A stretch of 64,000 nucleotides of DNA, taken from NCBI GenBank assembly GCA_021018815.1, contig JAITYX010000102.1, forward strand, positions 1,178,001 to 1,242,000, in the 5' to 3' direction. This document shows positions 35,881 through 47,851 of the stretch, piece by piece; the stretch's first letter is position 1, and each line of letters begins with the position of its first letter. This DNA is from Talinum fruticosum (Eukaryota; Streptophyta; Magnoliopsida; Caryophyllales; Talinaceae). The notes below the pieces were generated by a model. It had not been told where the DNA came from. It made no database searches and was given only the letters and a program-made list of their open reading frames with translations. The translations under genes and the position numbers were made by a program.

Positions 35881-36263
35881 GGCCGAGCCGCTTCGGATTT
35901 ATGCGTAATTAGCGACTGAACAGTCCGTCGCTGTTCCGTCGCTAATTACAAAATTAGCGTCGGCGACGGAATATTCCGTCGCTAATGAGTAAATTAAAAT
36001 TTTTTTTCCGGGGTTTTGTAATGTCCGAATTACCAGCGACCTCTCGGCGACGGAATATTCCGTCAGCTAAGATTATTAGCGACGGAATATGCCGTCGCTA
36101 ATCCGTCGCTGACCCCAAAATAGCGGCGGACGTCATGTTCCATCGCTAATTCCGTCGTTGGATGATCCAGGTGTCATTTTGTGTCGGTGTCCGTCACCGA
36201 TTCCGTCACTAGTCGGCGACGGAGTGGTTTCCATCGCTATTTAACAGTTTTGTAGTAGTGTTC

Positions 36264-36880
36264 CTTGTGTACTCCTTTTCAAGTACTTATGCCAAAAAGT
36301 CCATCTCTTTGTATTGGAATTTTGTGGTATAAATGATTTCAATATTTATGCCAAATGTTTCATCTCTATTTACCCAAAGTTATTCTTTTTAGTGGATTGG
36401 GTTATGTGCTTACCTTTATGACTATATTGCTTCCTTGAAGTTCATGCAAAGGTAGCGTGGACAGCAAATATGATGTATATATGTTGTCCAGGCTACTGCT
36501 GCAATAACTCCAATCAAGCAATATCGTTATAAAGACAATCACATAACTAAATCTATTGCAAAAGCATCACTTTGGGTAAATAGAGTTTTTCCTTTCGGAA
36601 AAAACTTTGAAATTTTTTATACCATAATGTTTTAAGACGAGAGATGACCATCAGGAATACTCTTTATATTATATTTCAAATTGTAATATATTGTTTGCTT
36701 GGAACTTGTAAAAGATAGAATTATTGTGGTTGTAGTAATGTGTGAAATTTTGTTTGTGAAACAATTAAGGTTGTTGGTGGTTGCTATGTAAATTGTTATG
36801 GTTGTACAATGTGTATATTTTGTTTGTAATAAATTGTACAAGGGGGTACAAAAAAGAAAAAAGAAGTTATAAAAATTTAT
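36264..36880. other. Outer CACTA 3' interior with a short inverted repeat
   Basis: No coding signal. About 36318-36385 pairs with about 36565-36632 (CTCTATTTACCCAAAG against CTTTGGGTAAATAGAG), a hairpin with a 180-bp loop. Confidence 0.5.
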
Positions 36881-37244
36881 AAACCTATAACTACAGTTCT
36901 TAGTTAAAGGCCGTAGTAATAAGTCCGATATAACCTATAAGTACAATTCTTAGTTAAAAACCATAGTAATAGGTCTTGGCCTAAAATTTTGGCTAAAAGA
37001 AGGGGATTTGGGCCAAGACCTATTACTACAGTTCTTTTGACACAATTGTGGTAATAATCTGTTTATGACTACGGTTGTTTAGAAGAACTGTAGTAATAGG
37101 ACATCTTTTACTACGGTTTTGAACCGTAGTAAAAGATGCCTACCTATAATTATGGCCACATACACAATGTCGGATAATTGTAGTAAAAGGTCTTTCGGAA
37201 CCATAGTTAAAAGTGGTTCCTGTAGTAGTGTGGAAGTAAGATTA

Positions 37245-37795
37245 CACCTTGAAGACACTTGACCCTTGGTTAGCCGCTTTCATGTTTATCCCTTTTAGGG
37301 TACATGAATGACTTAAACCTCCTTTATCCCATGTAAAACAGTAAGAGCTGACTTTTGGTTAACAATTTGCATGTCTTACCCTCTTTAGGGTACATCAATA
37401 TGTTAAACCTCCTTTACGCTATCCTAATTTGAAGAGTTGACTTTTGATTAACCCCTTATATGTTTTACCCCTTTTCGGGTACATGAACGGGTTAAACCTC
37501 CTTTATGCTATGCAAATTTGAAGAGTTGAATCTTGGTTAATCCCTTGCATGTTTTACCCCTTTTAGGGTACATGAATGGGTTAAACCTCCTTTACACCAC
37601 GCGAATATGAAGAGCTGACTTTTGGTTAACCACTTGCATGTCTTACCCCCTTTAGGGTACATCAATAGGTTAAACCTCCTTTACACCACACAAATTTGAA
37701 GACTTAACTCTTAGTTAATCCCTTGCATGTTTTACCCCTTTTAGGGTACATGAACGGGTTAAACCTTCTTTACGCCATCCAAATCCGAGAAGTTG
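37245..37795. repeat. 89-bp minisatellite, six copies, trimeric higher-order pattern
   Basis: GGGTACAT occurs at 37298, 37388, 37477, 37566, 37655 and 37744 (spacing 90, then 89 throughout). Units contain TTTTGGTTAACC, CATGTTTTACCCC and GGGTTAAACCTCCTTTA. Copies 2 and 5 share GCATGTCTTACC and TACATCAAT; copies 3 and 6 share GAACGGG; copies 1 and 4 share GAATG. The trimer (about 267 bp) therefore repeats twice. Confidence 0.95.
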
Positions 37796-38534
37796 ACTTA
37801 AGGATTTGTGAGTATAATGACTTGAGAGTTTTCAATGATTGACGTGGAAGTCTCTATATTTTTTATTAACTTGGGAGTCTACAAGTTCATGACTTGGGAG
37901 TCTTTTATGATTAACTTAAAAGTCTTAGATTTTTTAATGACTTGATGAGGAAGTTGCTCTAATTTCTTGAGCTTTATTAAAGAGGAGATGATGTATTCTT
38001 TCTCAAAAAGGAAGTTGCTGCATTAGATGTCACTTCTCAAGTTACTAAAGAGGTGATAACTAAAGTCGAAGCGACCATAAGACGTGTCCAAGAACTTTTA
38101 GGCACTTTAGAGGCTTGACTTAGTGCTTTTCTCGTGGACTTGTTTTCCGATTGCAACTTGTTATTTAGTCATTTCCTTTGAACTTTGATATAATTTTTTT
38201 TTTTGCGGCGGTGCTCAAGTTTATTCTTAAGCTGCCTACGCACCTAAAGGGATTACATTATCCTAAAGGATCGAGCCGGACGTAGTTCAAGGTAAATGGA
38301 ATGAATTATTTTATTGGCTCTTTTTTTGTTTTTGTTTTTGCCGTTCTCGGTTTATACTCGTGCAGGCCAAGAGTAATGATTTTTTTATTTTGTTTTTTCG
38401 TTCACAGTTTATACTCTTATGGGACATGAGTAGTACATTTAATTTCAACTTGAAGAATTAGCAGTTTAGGCTCTTGCTTAGGAGCTTAAAGGTGACATTG
38501 TTCAAGGATAACAAAACTTCAAGAATTTTGCATT
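37796..38534 (-). other. 3' untranslated part of a minus-strand gypsy element
   Basis: The segment lies beyond the integrase tail in minus sense. It carries CTTGGGAGTCT direct repeats (37850-37930) and an inverted GCCTACGCACC...GGACGTAGTTC motif (about 38231-38288). I associate that motif with plant Tat-type 3' regions. No coding sequence. Confidence 0.4.
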
Positions 38535-38890
38535 TATGGGACCAACTTGTACTCCTTTGTGTCGACTATCGTGTAGGCACCAACTCGTACTTCTCGTACC
38601 ATATAGGGACCATGCCACTTTAAAGTGAATTTGCTTCCGGTCTTATGAGACATGACGATTGGCCTTTTTAGTGCAAGTAACTATCACCTACTTGAAACCA
38701 GTGCGGTCGAACCTTTTTGTTGAATGCCCAAGATAGGCGAGCTTGATAACTCTCTAATATTTATTGGGCCTACAGTCTTTTTTCATTCAAGGCTTCCAGC
38801 TTAGCTAGACAAAAATTGTGAATTTCATCTTCAAGAGTTTAAGGAGTTTATACAAGCTCTCAAGACTCGACCTCCTGCTTCTCACTATAA
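38535..38890 (-). pseudogene. Ty3/gypsy integrase C-terminus, decayed
   Basis: Minus strand: KLEALNEKRL then YQARLSWAFNKKVRPHWFQV, GDSYLH, RPIVMSHKTGSKFTLKWHGP and VGAYTIVDTKEYKL. This is the C-terminal, DNA-binding end of a plant gypsy integrase, ending near 38540. At least one stop and one frameshift separate the blocks. Upstream catalytic parts (right of 38890) are not recognisable. Confidence 0.8.
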
Positions 38891-39584
38891 TTGATTTTTA
38901 GATGTTGAGTTCTAAATTCTCTAGCTTGATTCTCAGCTCTTAAGTGGCCCTTTAAAAAGACTTAGATCGAGGAATCTCAGTAAACATAGACATTTAGCTC
39001 ATATTACGCATCTCCGACTGAAAAGATCGAAACCGAGGAGAATACAGAGAGTGAAAATCGATATGGTAGACTAAAACCGGGCAGGAACCCTTCCATTCCG
39101 CCTGAAACTTATCCCCAAAATGGATTTAATTGCACTTCATGGTTTGCATTCTTTACGTCTTTTGGTCTGCTACTATAACTTGGCTGAACCATCAAGAGTA
39201 ATGGCAGCCATATTCACTGGCGGCTCCCCGAACATAGTCCGACAAGCCGCTCCATATCCTAAAAGTCTTCGATCTTTACCATTTTGGGTGCCATCGAATG
39301 CCTTTTTTGGTTTCTCTTGATTAATCTTCATCGAATCACTTGTTTATTTTAATACTTTTTAGTATGGTGACCTCACTCCATCTCTATGTTCGAATCTTCA
39401 CATTCTAGAACCGTCATGTAATTGGATGAAGTTGCTTCTTCTTGCTCCATGTCCCTTTTAGGACTAGAGTCACTCTGTTGATTAGTAAGGACCACAATGC
39501 GTCCTTTTACTCTCAGCGAGCCATCTGTCCTTACATCCAATGTTGAGACGCGCTGCATACGAGAAGGGATAAAATTTTGTACTT
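38891..39584. other. Unassigned DNA with a short minus-strand open frame
   Basis: A 61-codon minus frame (39373-39558) is acidic at its end (KRDMEQEEATSSNYMTVLEC) and could be a polyprotein relic, but I cannot assign it. Nothing else is recognised. Confidence 0.3.
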
Positions 39585-39589
39585 CATTT

Positions 39590-40380
39590 GTATCACCAAG
39601 ACGATGGAAGATCGAATCTTTCTACTCGAACGGGCGATGACTTAAACGCATCTTCTTCCTTCTTCATTCTACTTGAAAAATGGAAGGTCCTTGTACTCCT
39701 CCCCCATTCGATCCCTAAACCTTCATCATTCATCAATATCAACCTTCCCTCGCAAAAGTTCACAAAAAGCCTTCTCCAGTCACCATCGTTCCGCTTCCGG
39801 ATTAGGTTCGAGACCCGGATTAGCAAGTGGGACAACTTGAGGGCACCAAATCTGCCTTTAACTACGGTTTATTTAATTTTGTTATTTATTGCTTTTAGTA
39901 TTGTGGAGAAGAATGTAATCACTTTTCAATTCCTCCCAACCCGATGTAATCTTTTAGTTTTCTTTTTGCTTTCTTTTGCTTTTCTTTTCGTTTTCTTTAT
40001 CGCTTTCATTTATTGCTTTTATCGTTTTCGTTAGCATGCTTTGATTGTTTTAAATTTTGAACTTAATGTTGTAGCTCGTTTTTAATGCATTACCTAAACT
40101 CACCTCTCAAATTAGTAAAGGTTGTGCTGTTGACAGGCATAACGAAAGGGCTTATCCTTACGTTTCGTACCTTCACCACCGAATCTGGATTCTTGGTTCT
40201 AGACCGATAGAGTCATCTTTTCAAATCTTTTTGAAGATTAGTTTTCCCATAGTAATATTGGAAGAGTATTTTTTTATTTATTTTTGTTAGTTTTTATTCC
40301 TAAAGCTGACTCGCGAGTCTGTTTTCTTGTTTTATTTCTTCTAATTCACTCCTCGACATTTTTGACTGAAAAATAGCAAA
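39590..40380 (+). repeat. Tat-like LTR copy C, 3' part, plus orientation
   Basis: Reverse-complement match to LTR copies A and B. Landmarks: ATCAATATCAACCTTCCCTCG against the inverse near 21410, the GTGCCCTC..AACTACGG block against 21285-21330, and GATAGAGTCATCTTTTCA against 14475 and 15985. The LTR start (TGTAGACACC) is absent, so the copy is truncated at about 39590. Confidence 0.75.
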
Positions 40381-41974
40381 AAGGAATTTTGTTTTACCTT
40401 CTTACCGGTTAGGCCGTGGACCAAGACTAACCACCTCGGTCATGGCCTATGGCCGACGCCATGAATCGTACGACACCGGCTCTAGTCGGCGTCGGACGGT
40501 CTCCAGAAGGACTTTGGTCCAAGCCGGTGTTTTTACACCGGTTTGGCCTAAAGCGCTACTGACGAATTGAATTAATTCTGATTTGTTTCATTTTTAGTTG
40601 TGAAATAATATCTCAAGGTTTCTAAAAATAATTCCTAAAATAAAATTATTAAAGAATCGAAAATTATACATCCCCATTTTAAAAGTAATCGACTTAAAAA
40701 AATCGTCTTCATTTTCAAAAAGAGAAATCCTGCCGATTCGCGGGAAACTCGGTCCTCAAAGAAGTCCAGGTTCCCAAAGGGGATGCGGACGGGCCGTGGT
40801 TCCTATAGTGGCAACTCCATTGGGGATAGTATCACTTATTAAGAGGGTGAGACTTAAAATTTTTGGTTGTGAGTTTTCGTAATGTGTTTGCTTTAGGCAT
40901 CTTGTATTTAAGCAACATTGAACGTAATTGCTTTTAATTTTGACCTTTAGGCTTCACCGTTTAGAACGATTTTGGAAGAGGTTCGAACTGCTAACCTGGA
41001 CGGGCCCAACTAGACTTGATTGTCGGGGAGGTGGTACCTCTTCCCTTATAGCACGCTCTTTTGGTTTACCATGAGGCATCGAGGATTCATGCATTTTCTT
41101 GTTGTGTACCCCACGGAGGACTAAATGCTTGGACTATGAGACACCATGTATCCTACCTAGATTGATCCCTCTTTTGACCATATACCCTTGGTTGTTTAGG
41201 CGGTCCCTTTCTCTTTATTTACATGCTTGAATGAATGTGGTTGCTTTTAGTATTTGATCTTTTACTTGTGAGCATTTAGGTTAGGTTAGGAATGTTAGTT
41301 AGCCTTGCATGGGTGCAAATAAAATACCATAATTAATTTCTTCGAGTCGGTCCATTATGTGCATTTTTAGTCAAAAGTCCAAAATTACCTTTCCCTTTTA
41401 GGTTGGTCCATTAATTGCATTTTTGAGTCATCTCAAATATTCATCTTAGTCTAGACAGTCTAGGTTTCAGGTAGCCACCAGTCGTGGGGCTTAGACGGTG
41501 CCATCCACCGCTGGTTAGTCTAGAAGGGTCCGGCCGGGGACCCTTCTATCTCTTCGATCATTCGATCTGCTTTTAGGGTTTTGCCTTTTTTATTTTATTT
41601 TATGCATTCCATTTTGCATTTTTATTTTTCATTTAACCAAAATAAATTCATCTCAAATTAGGTGAGTTAATTTTCCATTTTCATTTTTCATTTAGCCAAA
41701 ATAAATGCATCTCAAATTAGGTGAGTCTATTTTCATTTAGCCAAAATAAATTCAACTTCAATTAGGAGTAACATTTATGCATTCCAATCATGCATTAGTC
41801 AAATTACAATATCATCCCAAATTAAGGCATGAACATGATTACATTTCATTTCATATGTTTTGCATTCCTTATGTGTATCCAAATAAAAAGCGTTCTTAGT
41901 TCATTCGGGTCTCGCACTTAAGCCCCTTCCTCCCAAAAGTTGGTGTTCCTTCATGTGGTCCTTAGCATTATCCT
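40381..41974 (+). mobile_element. Tat-like 5' leader, plus orientation
   Basis: Continues from LTR copy C to the gag at 41975 and aligns inverted with 12380-14329. It contains hairpin copy C (40516-40548), the GGTGGTACCTCTTCCC block (41031-41046), and two to three 47-bp units at 41610-41750 (CTCAAATTAGGTGAGT). Confidence 0.75.
40516..40548 (+). other. Leader hairpin copy C
   Basis: CCGGTGT/ACACCGG with loop TTTT, extended by CCAA/TTGG across a G-T wobble, inside GGTCC...GGCC. Sense-strand counterpart of the two minus-strand copies at 13.7 and 14.1 kb. Confidence 0.75.
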
Positions 41975-42879
<905 letters not shown>

Positions 42880-45800
42880 CGTAACACCCCGAACCCCGCC
42901 CTAGGAGTATTACATCACCGGGGTTCCTCAAAGGAATCCCTAAGGCTAATTAAGGTGTCGGTTTAGTTTTCTAACCTTAACTCAATTCAATAAAGGTGAT
43001 TTTACATTTTGGTTGGAAATATTTTTGAAACTTTTGGCAGAGTATTGTCCGTAATATGGCCATCCCCTAGGCTCAAAGCCTTAAAATCTTGCATAAAAAG
43101 AACCACAATATAGCTCATCTAGCCACACGCTCGAGTACGCAACTCAACGAGACACACGCCGGAGTTCAAACAATATGCGTTTAAAATTTAAAACAATCTA
43201 AATGGCTTAGGATATGCTTATATAACTACATGAACTTCAATTACAAGTTACTAACAATTAGAGATATATAGAATACACATATCGGTAACTTGTGTTACTC
43301 AAGCAACAACATCACGCATACAAATCCAAGGTAAGCTAAAGATATGATGCAATTCTCCTTAAGAAGTACTTGCAACTGCAAAGAGATACAAGGTGAGCAA
43401 ACCATAAGCTCAGTGGGTAATCCTATCCCAAAAATCATAACATTTATACTTTATACGCATACATATAAACCATAGAGTATTAGCAGTTTAATAGAACAAT
43501 TCCTCAATTGTATTGTGTCTTCCAATCCCTGTTCGACTCCGGATCAAAAACCTCATATGCTTCACATATTTAACGAATAACTATTTCTCATATTTCGAAA
43601 ACGTCTTGCTTAATTGAATTGAATCACACCTAAGCACACTTTTACTTATCTTTCAACTTTTGGATTTCCAAAGCCGCATTGGACAATGCACTCGCAACCC
43701 ACTCATTTAGCGAGACCATTATTAAATTCTCTAATTAAATAAAGGTATTTTTAAACATTAAAAAATTATTCAATTCCCTCATCGAATAAAAGCATTTTCA
43801 CATGTCAAATCATTATTCAATTCCCTAATTGAATAAAAGACATTCCCAGAGCATCGGATCCTTGTCTAGACACTAGTAATCTTTTCATTTGGGTGACCGC
43901 AACCCAATTTGACCTTTTCGAATCCCGGCAGCTACTAAAGTCAAGGAGGAACTCTATTACCCTCGTCAAGATAATTGTTAACATGGACTGCATCAAGTTA
44001 ACAAGGAAACCCGGACCGCATTGGGAGTCCGATGGTCGGACCGCATCGACCGAGCTCCCTTATTAGCATTAGACCATCAACCTAGACTGGATTAGGAATC
44101 TTGTGGTGCTAGAGTCCTTAGCTTATAAAATCATTCAACAAGAATGCACTTACTTTAGGACATCTCGAAGACCGCATTTCCCAATTCCCATTTAAAGTCA
44201 CACTTTTCAAGAATTAGCTTAGTTCAATCGCGTTTCAAGGCATGACCTTTCAAGATTCAAAATCATCTCAAACTTGCATTTCAACAACATCCCAATCACA
44301 ATGAAACCAAATAAATAATTAAATCATGCCATTATAAATCAAACCAATTGTCTTGTAAAACTCGCAACTTGAATTCAACTTCTCAATCATTTTCTAAAAT
44401 TATGAAAAGCACTAGAAGTGGATTTTTTCATAACCAAAACTTGCCAATAAAGGTGTAAAACAAGGCGTAAAATGAATTTGTGTAAACAAATGAAGATAGA
44501 ACTTACTTAAATCATATTCAAACTAACATACGCTCTTAAATTTCACCGAAACTCGTATATTCAAATTAAAAGCATATACATTTAATTCCTTACAACTTTC
44601 TGGTTTTGGTTTAATTTAATTTTAGTTCATTTCTGTTTATTTCGAGCTCGGATCTCAAGTGTCGGTTATAGAATAACTAATTTCACCAAATCCACCTTGA
44701 AGTCCTAGTAATCCTTAATTGAAAGATAACTCCACACCAATTGGCATTAGTCATTTATCACTTTTGGAGCTTGATTAAACTTCAATTCTCATAAATTCTC
44801 ATTCCCTTCCCTACGTCAAGCCATTGTATTCTCCAACACAAGCTTCGGGAACACATAGAGTTTGACCTCAATAAAATAATGATTTGCTACACGTAATCAC
44901 AAGTATCGTTTCCAACTCAATTCAACGCTAACCACTCCAAATTCTTAGTTCACAACTCCAACCACAAGTGTGTAGTGATAATCAATTCACCATTGAATTT
45001 CATGATTGCATTCAGCTTTATAAATCTTAGTTTCACTTCACAACTCAATTTTCTACAATTAAGGTAATCTTCGATTCAATTTAGTTTTAGGAAGCCATTT
45101 TTATTTCTCTTTTAGTAATTTATACTCGGTAGTTCCATTGCTTGCAACTAACAAAACAGGAAGATGTGATAATCTCTTTGTATCCCACTTTACCTACTAC
45201 AATGCCAAAGTTAATCTCTACATCCCAATTTAGCACTTCAACTCCATTAACACTAACTCAAACCTACGAATTCACAAAGCAAGTAATAATTCAATATCAA
45301 ACACTCACACCCACAAATCCTCAATCTAGCTTATTCTTCCCGATTCATTCACATGATATATAACCCAATCCAATTTCACAAATTGAACCAAATTAATCAA
45401 ATAAGATGATTTAACAACAAATCCATTCGGGCTTTAATTTTCACTAATTCAACGAATTACCCACCTCGAATTATAGGGCATGGAATCAATTTGAGTTCTT
45501 ACTTTCCTTCTCTTAATCTCGGTTTCTCTGCCCAGTTCTCGTTTCCTCTGTTTCTGTTTTGCTCGCTCGCCGTTCTTCTTCCCCGATCATCGTTCCTCTC
45601 CCCTGTTCCTCTTTCCGCGGCCTCTTTGGTTTTCACTCTCTCGCCCTCTACTATATTTCTGTTACCTCTAGGTCTCATTTTGCTTTTGGTTCTCGCTTCC
45701 TTTCCGGGTAAGGCTTGCCAGTCCTCTTCCCCGTTCCTCTTCCCGGTAGCCACTCTACCCTTCGACCTCCCCTTCTCTGTCATTTCCAGCCTCCGATTCC

Positions 45801-46300
45801 CACTGTCGCTTGCTCTCTTAGTCTCTCGCCCTTTATCGCCCTCTTTATTTGTGGTTTCTCTTTCTCGGCTTCCCTCTTTCATCTCCCTCTTTTCAATCTC
45901 ATTCCCCTCTCTCCGGGTTCTTTCTTTCTCTAGTGCTTGTGGCTTTCCATGAGGCGACCACCCATTGTTACTTTACACTAACCTTATTTATAAGCCAACG
46001 CTTGATTTGGCCCTTTTCCTTTTTCTCTTTTTTTTGGTTAGGTATCAATTTAGTTAAACCCAAGTAAGTGCATAAGAGGTCTTTGGTTTTTATTTACATG
46101 TGTTCAGGCGGAAAATTAAGAGGAAGGAGTTAATATATTTCACTAACTATAGTTACGCAAACTAATAATAATTCGCTTCAATAAAATTACGAACATATAT
46201 CCACGTATATATTTTAGTTATTCAACCTAATTTATTTAATTTAAACTGATTAATTAATTTAACTCATATAATCACCTTAATTAGAATTTCGGTTATTACA
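42880..46300 (-). repeat. Chromovirus-type Ty3/gypsy LTR, minus orientation
   Basis: In minus sense it starts TGTAATAACCG at 46300, preceded by the polypurine tract, and ends GGGGTGTTACG at 42880 (final CA mutated). The last 280 bases align inverted with 50290-50569 (CCTAGGAGTATTACAT and CTCAAAGCCTTAAAA shared). A pyrimidine-rich block at 45490-46050 is the inverse counterpart of the purine-rich block at 48060-48530. Charged or hydrophobic open frames there are compositional. Length about 3.4 kb. Confidence 0.8.
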
Positions 46301-46325
46301 TTTGTTTCCCCTTAAAAGAATTTCG
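46301..46325 (-). other. Polypurine tract
   Basis: In minus sense, GAATTCTTTTAAGGGGAAAC followed by AAA immediately abuts the LTR start TGTAATAACC. This is the plus-strand priming site of a Ty3/gypsy element and shows that the LTR is a 3' LTR with its interior to the right. Confidence 0.75.
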
Positions 46326-47851
46326 GCCTTGAAATTTACAACAAGTAGTATCTAAAACAAGTAAGGTATAAGTATAGATACATGAAGCACGGTAGTATTA
46401 CTTAACCTAGAACAAAACTTAATCGGATAACTATTTTCAATCACGGTCATTAGAATTCCTATGGAAGTCCTTTATACATCGAGTGTAACTTTCTTTTCGA
46501 AATCTCGCATTTAAGGTATCATTCAAGTAGCTTTTAGATTTCATGAGAAACAAAACACAAATACAATCTAACGGATTATGAAATGTAATTATTTTAAAGT
46601 CAACAAAAGCACATTATGAGAATATGTAAAGAACTAGGTGAGTTCCAACCTCCTCTCTACTATCATTTTTGCACATCCGCTCACTCAATTAGAGGGTCCA
46701 AGGAGCAAGTTGTACCGGAAAAGGGCAAAAAGTGGCTTGGAAGTCACAATTTCAAAACTTGTTTCAAAATAAATACCAATATCTCAACCATACACTCAAG
46801 CAATCAACAATTAACTTTCTGGTTATAAGCGGATATGTACAAGACATTTACGGATTTTTCATATCTAATAATTCAATATCATAGCAAAGATCATATCAAT
46901 GAAGACAAGTTAACTTAGTTCCATTCCAAAACATCTCAAAACTAACTACTTCCTCATTTGTTCCTCTATTCATAAAAAATCAATTGAACTAGACAACATC
47001 TCACTAATAACCATTATGATTTGATTCTCTAATTCTTCCGACTTTTCTATCTTCGCCTTTTAGTACTCTTCATCGGAATTCACATTTTCGTTCAAGTACT
47101 TGACACTTCTTTAGACATACTTATTTATTACTCAAGCATGAACCTCATAATCCCGCATACATAGTTAAAATGCACTTCATTTAGTTCATTTATAGGGAAA
47201 GTACCTCGAGCTTAAGTTCCATTCACAATCTAGACTTGGTTCAATTAAGTGGCTCCACGTGCAACCCAAACTACAACGGATAACATCGACAACGTACTAA
47301 ATTAAACATTGAACACCACCCCATTACCACGACAATAATATGTAGTTTCAAAACTCATTTGAACCGCTATACTCTAAACTCATGCTTTTCTTCCATACTT
47401 TGAACCTTAGTTTCTCACTAAATTCATAAATTCAATTCAATCGCAAACATAGCAAATTCAGGTAACCACAGAGTTCGATTCTCACAAGCCACAATAACCA
47501 CAAACTATCACAATAACCACAAACAGATCACGGATCATCACAACTAGTATTTTTAGCTCATTTTTTTCATACTTTCCCCTAAACTCGTCGGTTCTCCGAT
47601 TTATTCTCACCTGAACCATAAACTATTCCATAATCTCGCAATGCTCAAGCACCCAAAATAAACTTTCATGATATACTAGTCACAAGGTTTTGCAAGGCCC
47701 TAAAACTGTTATAGTCTGCACTCGATTTCACTCATTGTTTCTAAAACAAACGACGCCATGGTAATCGGCCAAGCCCAAAGACATATACATATAATCTTCC
47801 CAAGTAGAAGCCATCATAAGTCAATACCTAAGGCATATAAGTTACCTCACT
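46326..47851. other. Unassigned, probably 3' non-coding interior of the minus element
   Basis: AT-rich with no integrase or chromodomain codons that I can read on either strand. It lies between the polypurine tract and the start of the plus-strand LTR. Short TGTGGTTATTGTGG-type repeats near 47480-47520 (inverse) resemble 49135-49152. Confidence 0.4.

Larger units (their letters stand above)
31993..36260 (-). mobile_element. Complete nested CACTA element, TSD TTC
   Basis: Ends are CACTACTAGAAAAC and GTTTTGTAGTAGTG (the inverse of CACTACTACAAAAC). TTC flanks both sides (31990-31992 and 36261-36263), an exact 3-bp target duplication. Subterminal repeats of TTAGCGACGGAA in both orientations fill 32010-32400 and 35905-36245. 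Length 4268 bp. The coding strand is minus: a multi-exon Transposase_24-type gene and a fragment of TNP2. Removing the element and one TTC restores the outer element's sequence. Most of TNP2 is missing, so it could only have moved with help in trans. Confidence 0.95.
25321..37230 (+). mobile_element. Outer CACTA (En/Spm) element, interrupted
   Basis: The left end is CACTACTATATATATG. The right end is CAGGAACC-like sequence inverted, closing in TGTAGTAGTG at 37230. Inside both ends are degenerate repeats of TTTTACTACGGTT (25340-25440; dense and in both orientations at 36880-37225). The flanking triplets are CGG and TGG, a 2-of-3 match to the expected 3-bp duplication. A TNP2-type transposase remnant lies inside on the plus strand. 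Without the nested element at 31993-36260 the length is about 7.6 kb, in range for an autonomous CACTA. Alternative left starts (CACTACAAAAATAAG near 26687, CACTATAAAAAAATAAG near 27555) exist, so the left limit is less certain than the right. Confidence 0.65.

Noticed and set aside
39120..39320. 66-codon plus-strand open frame
   Set aside because: No recognisable features, no similarity to any element part, in a decayed region.
45491..46067. 153-codon hydrophobic Ser/Leu/Pro-rich open frame and its antisense
   Set aside because: Lies in the pyrimidine-rich block of an LTR; composition explains it, and the inverted LTR shows no conserved frame.
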